From the NCBI GenBank assembly GCA_000708835.1, contig DF237094.1, positions 1 through 64,000 of the forward strand: DNA of 64,000 bases, given 5' to 3'. Origin of the DNA: Klebsormidium nitens. Taxonomy: Eukaryota > Streptophyta > Klebsormidiophyceae > Klebsormidiales > Klebsormidiaceae. Shown here one piece after another: positions 59,269-64,000 of the stretch. The number at the start of each line of letters is the position of its first letter. The first letter of the stretch is position 1. The position numbers and the translations under genes were made by a program. A model generated the notes under the pieces. The model ran no database searches and was not told the DNA's origin. It was given only the letters and a program-made list of their open reading frames with translations.

Positions 59269-62200
59269 CTAGGCCATTTGGTTCTTCATCAAGAACTTGC
59301 CTGAACGGGCATCATACGACCAGTTGCACAAATACAGAGGTGGGAACAAAGGGCCGATGCCTGCCATCCGTCGGTGCTCCAACTCCGCTTCAAATGCCTG
59401 CAGGTTACGAACGGAACTAATCAAATATTGTCAGGAAAACACAATTAGACATATGTGCACAACGAATGCGGTTGACCAACGGAAAACATGGCTTCATGCC
59501 AACGTCGTACATGCAAAGGAGTTGACGCGGACTCTCCTATGAGTACCTTCAAAGCGATACAAAATTGGACAGAAAGGCGGTAAGGAAGGAGGAGGCATGC
59601 CCCCAGGATGGAACCCACCGGGTTGTCGTCGTGGTCAATCAGTCCTCCTTCCTGACGTCAAACCCATGAATCCCGAACTTTAACCCCCTTGATCCATACA
59701 CCCAGACCCAAGATGTTCGAGTCCCCCAATGACCGCCCAAAAAGTGTCGGCTCAGTTGCTGCGGGAAGGAGTAGTGACGGCCCCGTATAGCGTCCCCACA
59801 ATTGTTATGGCTGTCAGTGGGTTTGTTACTTTACTAACCTCCTCAATCCCAGACTTCAAACCTGGGTAACCGAAACCTAAATTCGAATAAGTGAATCCCC
59901 AACAACCACCCGAAAAAGTCCGCTCACCTGCTGAGGAAGGGGTAGGCACGGCTCCAAGGTGGAGCCCACCAGGTTGTTGTTGCTGTCGATGGGCTTTCCA
60001 AGCTGAACACCAAAACTGACCTGAATCTCATACTTCAAACCCCAAAAACTAAAAACTAAACCCCAACAAGATACTACCAACAACCGTCCAAGGAGTTGTG
60101 CTCACCTGCTCAGGAAGAAGTAAGCACGGCCCCAGAATGGATTTACACCCTAGAATTTCAAATCGACATCCCGAACTGTTTACTTCCAGAGCCCAGAAAC
60201 CCCGATAACTATCTTAATATGGAGTCCCAACCGTTTACCAAATAAGTTTGCTCACCTGCTAATGAAGGAGTAGGCACGGCCCCAGAACGGAGCCCACACG
60301 GATTTTATGGCTCTCAGTGGGTTTGTCAATCTGAAACTAAACTCCTGAATCCTAGATTTCGAATCCAAAAGCTAAATCCAAAAATTGATTCCCCAACAAC
60401 CGTCCGAAAAGGTCCGCTCACCTGCTGAGGAAGGAGTAGGCACGGCCCCAGAATGGAGCCCACCGGGTTGTCGTCGCTGTGGTTGGACTCGTACACCTCC
60501 CGGACGCCGGACGCCTCGGGCGTGGCCACTTCGGACGGGATGTCGGACGGCGCGTAGCACCAGGTCACGCGCACACGCTGCTCACCGGGAAGGGTGCCTT
60601 CCCACAGTGCCTGCACGGGAGAGTTGTCTTTGTGTGTGTGTGTGTCTTTGCCGATTCCTACCACCACAAGTCGACCGACGTAGAGGTCCTATTCAAATCC
60701 ACTCTCTTTTCTGTCTCGAGATGCTTCCTGCGTTTCTAGGTTTTAAGCATATTCACAAGCTTCTGGTCCAAAGAAATGAGTGTGTCTTGACGCGCCATCG
60801 GCGACCAACCGAATCCTCTGGAGATTCCATTGTAGTCGATATTGCGCCCACAGACGTTATAAGGTCATCGTGAGGTGCTCCGCTGTCTTGGAACTTTCGG
60901 AGCTTTCGCCTCTCAGCAAACATTCCTGAAGTTCGTTAAGAAGGGGCCGCCAACGTCAAGTGCTCTGATTTTTTTTTTTGGAGACTCTTCTCAGCGACTC
61001 CGTCCCCTCAAGCCCCCTCTTGCACGCTGACGGCCTAATAGAGTCTGACTTGACGTAGTGACAGTCTAAAAGTTTCGAGAATCTAACAGGACTCTGCAAA
61101 CATCTATTGCCACGTTGCGCTCTTAGAAGTGTTTGGGAGCGCCGCCTTAGTTTGCCTACTCGCATCGAAGGGAGGCAGATTAGACACAGAAGCTTTCTGA
61201 CGGCCTGAAGCACGGCTGCACGACTTCTATGAGAGCGTTTCACAAGCCAAACGCGGCAAGGGGGGGGCTTCTGGAAGGGACTGAGCAAGCGGGCCCTTAT
61301 GAGGCTCTGCATATAAGTCTTGGCTGTTACCCCCTGCCACGAAACGGAGAGCAAACCTCGCAGGTGCTACCGCTCATCGAAATCCTCGTGAAAGCACCTC
61401 TCACCTGTATTCTTCCCAGGAAAGGGGGGGACCCCGTAGTGTCTGACCGCAGCTCGACGGTGTCCCCCTCTCGGTAATGCCGCCCGTTCAGCACGCACTC
61501 TCGATACAGCACCGAACCGTCCTCCTGCTTCAGCCCCCCCCCCACCCACGTCAGCGACCTTGGACCCGCTGACGTAAGCGCGAGAGCGGTGCTGACGTCA
61601 GCAGGCGTTCCTAGAGCCCCATCTCCCTCTTCAGGCCTCGCTTCGGCCCCGTTCCGGGCATGGGTTTCGGCGGCCGGAAGCAACAGCGGGGGCGTCTCGG
61701 GCCGCTGCATGACGACGCCCTCCAGAACCGGGGTCCCCCGGATGACGTCACCCCGGAGCGGTCTGCTGACGTCACCCTCGCCGGCCGGCCGCTGCCGCCC
61801 GCGGCTGCCAAGAAGGTCCGCCGACCTTTCGACCGATGAAGTCCCCTGATTGGCGGCTCCCCCCGCCGGCGGAAAAACGCGCCCCGGCGCGGTGGAAACG
61901 CTCGCCCCCAGGGACGCGGCGAGCACGGCCAGGGGGCTCGCCCTGCCCGCAAATCTACCCCCCTGGAACGGTACAGCTGACCTCGCGGGCACCGAAGGAG
62001 CAGCCGGGGGTGCCTGCGCTTTGCAGAGCGGGCAGGCCCATTCCTGGTCGTTCGGAAGTGGGGGCGTCTGGGGGGGTAAAACGCAGCGTGTGTGGTACCC
62101 CCGCTCGCAGACGTCACAGACGATGATGGCGTGGGTGACGGTTTCTTGCTGGTGGCACATGGGGCACGTGACAGGAAAGTCGACGGAGGAGCGGGGGGAG

Positions 62201-63636
62201 AGGAAGGGGGCAGTCGCCAGAATCTGTAGGACAGGAACAGATTTCGGAAGTCGAACCCTGTCGAAATTGGCCCGTTTGGAGGCTCGAAACAAATTTAGAT
62301 AGAACGAGGCAGCTCGAAATAGGCCGGTGGCAAACTGAAAGAGCTATACCACAAGAGGACTCGTTTTCATGGCAGCAGGCTTTTTGAAGTTCTGATCAAT
62401 AAGCGAAAGGCCCCGCATATTTTGTTGGGTTTAATTTGAGCCCGATGTCCTCTCAGAAGAAGAGGCAAGCGAGGGAAAATGCCGTTCAATTTTAGGTTGA
62501 CAATGTTGCTCACTAGTGGCTTGTTGCTGCCGCTCCACAAAGTGTAACATACCCACGTTAAAAAGCGCGCAGAGTCTTATTTTGAGTCAAACCGCAGGTC
62601 AGAGCTGGTGACCACTTTGTTTAATGTTCAGACATGCAGAGCTCTCCAACTCAGCTCAAGAAAAGGACGAAGCAGAACGATGACGCAGTTCCAAGCGACA
62701 CCAACGCAAAGGAGAACAGGTTGTGCGAGCGCGTCGCACCTGCTTCTCGGTCTGAATCGTCACGTGCTTCTGTAGAATGGTCTTCTTCGCCTTCGCCAGC
62801 TGCTGCTGGTGCGTCTGGAGGGCCACCGATTGTTGCCGCAGCTGAGACAGCTTCAGCTGAACCTGAAGACAGCGAATGGTAAAGAGGGTTTGAGAGGAGG
62901 GTTAGAATTCGAGTTGTGGGCTGCCCAAGAAAGGAGAGTTGCATGCTGTTCGCCTTTCGTTGAGAAGGCTTCTTGCCGTAGCTAGACAGCTTCAGCTGGA
63001 CCTGTAGACGGCGAAGAAAAACGAGAGGGTTTGAGAGGACGGTTAAGAAGCGGGTTAAGGGCTGGCCAAGAAAGGAGAGTCGCATGCTGTTCGCCTTTCC
63101 TTGAAAGCTTTCCTTCCGTAGCCGAGACACCGTTTCCGCTGAAGCTGAGGATGGCAAGCGGGAAAGCGTGGATTTCACCAATGGGTACAAATGGAGGGGT
63201 TAAGCAAGCGTCAGAGGCGGGTCACGATGAAAAATAAAGAAATGGGGTACCAGTTGGCCAAAGAGGGAAGGTTTCGCAAGCGGCTTGTCCTGACTACCCT
63301 TCAGTCGACGGCTCTGCTTTATGGGGTCCATCTTTTAACCTCAGGGCAACCGAGCAAGCCGGTCTCTGGTTTTGCTTTCACTAATAAATCTCTTCCAACG
63401 TTCAAATCTTCTTCATGACCCGTTTTTCAAAGCTCTCATTTAAGGAAGAAAAAGGGAAAGATCGCTCGGCTCACCTCTCTGAGCATCGCCAGCGACTGGT
63501 CCTCCACCTCGCGTTCCTGCGCCATGTAAGCTTCCAGCTGCTGTTGCACCTCCGCTAGCTTTCCGCTGACGTGCTGCTCGATCAGCTCCACCTGCCGGAA
63601 CTGCGTCAGCAGCTGCTGTTGCTCGCGCAAGTGGGC
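59269..63636 (-). CDS. PHD finger - BAH domain chromatin reader, N-terminal coiled coil (5' end outside or unseen)
   Basis: Five exons recognised: 63636-63475, 62862-62740, 62223-61405, 60610-60422, 59397-59269. All are in phase 0 and encode 473 residues plus stop. The first two give about 95 residues of Gln/Leu-rich coiled coil. The third holds a C4HC3 PHD finger: CPMC, CDVC, H..C and CPLC, about residues 113-160. A ~150-residue Pro/Ala/Ser-rich linker follows, then the start of a BAH domain (YRECVLNGRHYREGDTVEL). The BAH continues with VRVTWCYAPSDIP, REVYESNHSDDNP, SILGPC and LYLCNWSYDARSGKF at the C-terminus. PHD and BAH modules read histone-tail methylation, so a nuclear chromatin role is likely. 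In plant EBS/SHL the order is BAH then PHD, and in plant ORC1 the PHD is nested in the BAH; here it is PHD then BAH with no AAA domain. The start was not found. Confidence 0.82.
59590..60480 (-). repeat. Five tandem copies of the donor end of BAH exon 60422-60610
   Basis: The end of the exon (NPVGSILGPCLLLPQQ then GTGAGC) plus intron sequence is repeated at about 60250-60320, 60105-60150, 59928-60000, 59752-59830 and 59600-59650. GCTCACCTGCTGAGGAAGGA and GCACGGCCCCAGAATGGAGC are the landmark blocks on the + strand. The unit is about 155-180 bp and similarity falls with distance from the exon. Several copies keep usable donors. Confidence 0.9.
62950..63155 (-). repeat. Two copies of the acceptor end of coiled-coil exon 62740-62862
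   Basis: CAGGTCCAGCTGAAGCTGTC recurs at about 62958-63003, and a more decayed version lies at about 63105-63150. The intron between copies (AAGAAAGGAGAGT(T/C)GCATGC, TGTTCGCCTTTC) is clearly duplicated too. The unit is about 140 bp. Confidence 0.85.
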
Positions 63637-63719
63637 CTGCGTAAGGGTTTACGTGTCAGGTTGAAGAGTGGATCAGCGCTGGTTACCAATCTGACCCTCG
63701 AAGGCCATGTATGCTGAGC

Positions 63720-63935
63720 TTCGAAACCTCTTCACCAGCAACAGCTGCTGCTATCGTGCGTCTGGACCTGCAAAGCTGGGTTGCAACACGAATTTGAACG
63801 GAAACTTTTGAAGGCTTTAAGTTGGAAAGATCCTGAGTATGTACCACCCGACGCAGTCAAGCGAATTGTCTGTACCTGCCGGGACTGTGACAGCAGCTGC
63901 CACTGCTCGCAAGTGGGTCTGCCGAACGGAAGTAG
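63720..63935 (-). repeat. Decayed copies of the acceptor end of exon 63475-63636
   Basis: At about 63870-63935 the gene strand matches the exon start (CAGACCCACTTGCGAGCA versus CAGGCCCACTTGCGCGAGCA, and the downstream CAGCTGCTG..ACAGT/GCAGTTCCGGCAGGT). A weaker copy lies near 63725-63775. Confidence 0.7.
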
Positions 63936-64000
63936 GTTTCAGTGTTTGAAAGGATATGTAAGCACTAGACGCTGAGAAGGTGCCAACTATGAGGGAGCAA

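Noticed and set aside
61850-62302. 150-codon plus-strand open frame
   Set aside because: Antisense shadow of the PHD exon, caused by its high GC content.

Overview
The window is nuclear DNA of a eukaryote with many spliced genes. Introns have GT...AG ends, usually GTRAGN donors and YAG acceptors. My best guess is a flagellate green alga on the streptophyte (charophyte) side, such as Klebsormidium; this is inference. Three things point that way: plant-like SR45a/transformer-2 and RBM42 splicing proteins, a TTTAGGG-type (plant) telomere repeat inside an intron, and CFAP100, an axonemal inner-dynein-arm protein that seed plants lack. No bacterial, organellar or viral genes were recognised. Exons were assigned by hand from reading frame, splice sites, phase and family resemblance. 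For seven of the nine main gene models the joined exons come out as an exact multiple of three (RBM42 is broken by an assembly gap and the PHD-BAH gene is cut by the window edge).

Layout. 1.4-2.6 kb: single-exon four-TM protein (+). 5.2-17.0 kb: a 13-exon, ~1,828-residue membrane-anchored surface protein with Cys-rich/SPARK-like regions, a Ser-Pro hinge and a C-terminal TM (+). 18.7-29.2 kb: 17-exon SMP-C2-C2 lipid-transfer/tether protein of the extended-synaptotagmin/NTMC2 type (-). 30.2-31.8 kb: MYND zinc-finger protein (+), head to head with the previous gene. 33.5-36.8 kb: a small ORF and a 4-exon helical/TM-hairpin protein (+). 37.6-46.1 kb: CFAP100 (-). 47.2-51.8 kb: SR45a/TRA2-like splicing factor (+), head to head with CFAP100. 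53.0-58.0 kb: RBM42 (-). 59.3 kb to the right edge: PHD-BAH chromatin reader (-), 5' end not seen.

The genes do not form one pathway. They cover ER/plasma-membrane contact, cell surface, flagellar motility, pre-mRNA splicing and chromatin reading.

The most striking signal is not a gene. In four genes, at least twelve exons are flanked by tandem, partly decayed copies of part of themselves, and every array runs across an exon/intron junction. One further copy of the last CFAP100 exon lies about 5 kb away, beyond another gene. A second signal is the word GCTGACGTCA, which recurs far above chance in exons, introns and spacers. Two N gaps (39880-40202, 56583-56754) fall in repetitive coding sequence.
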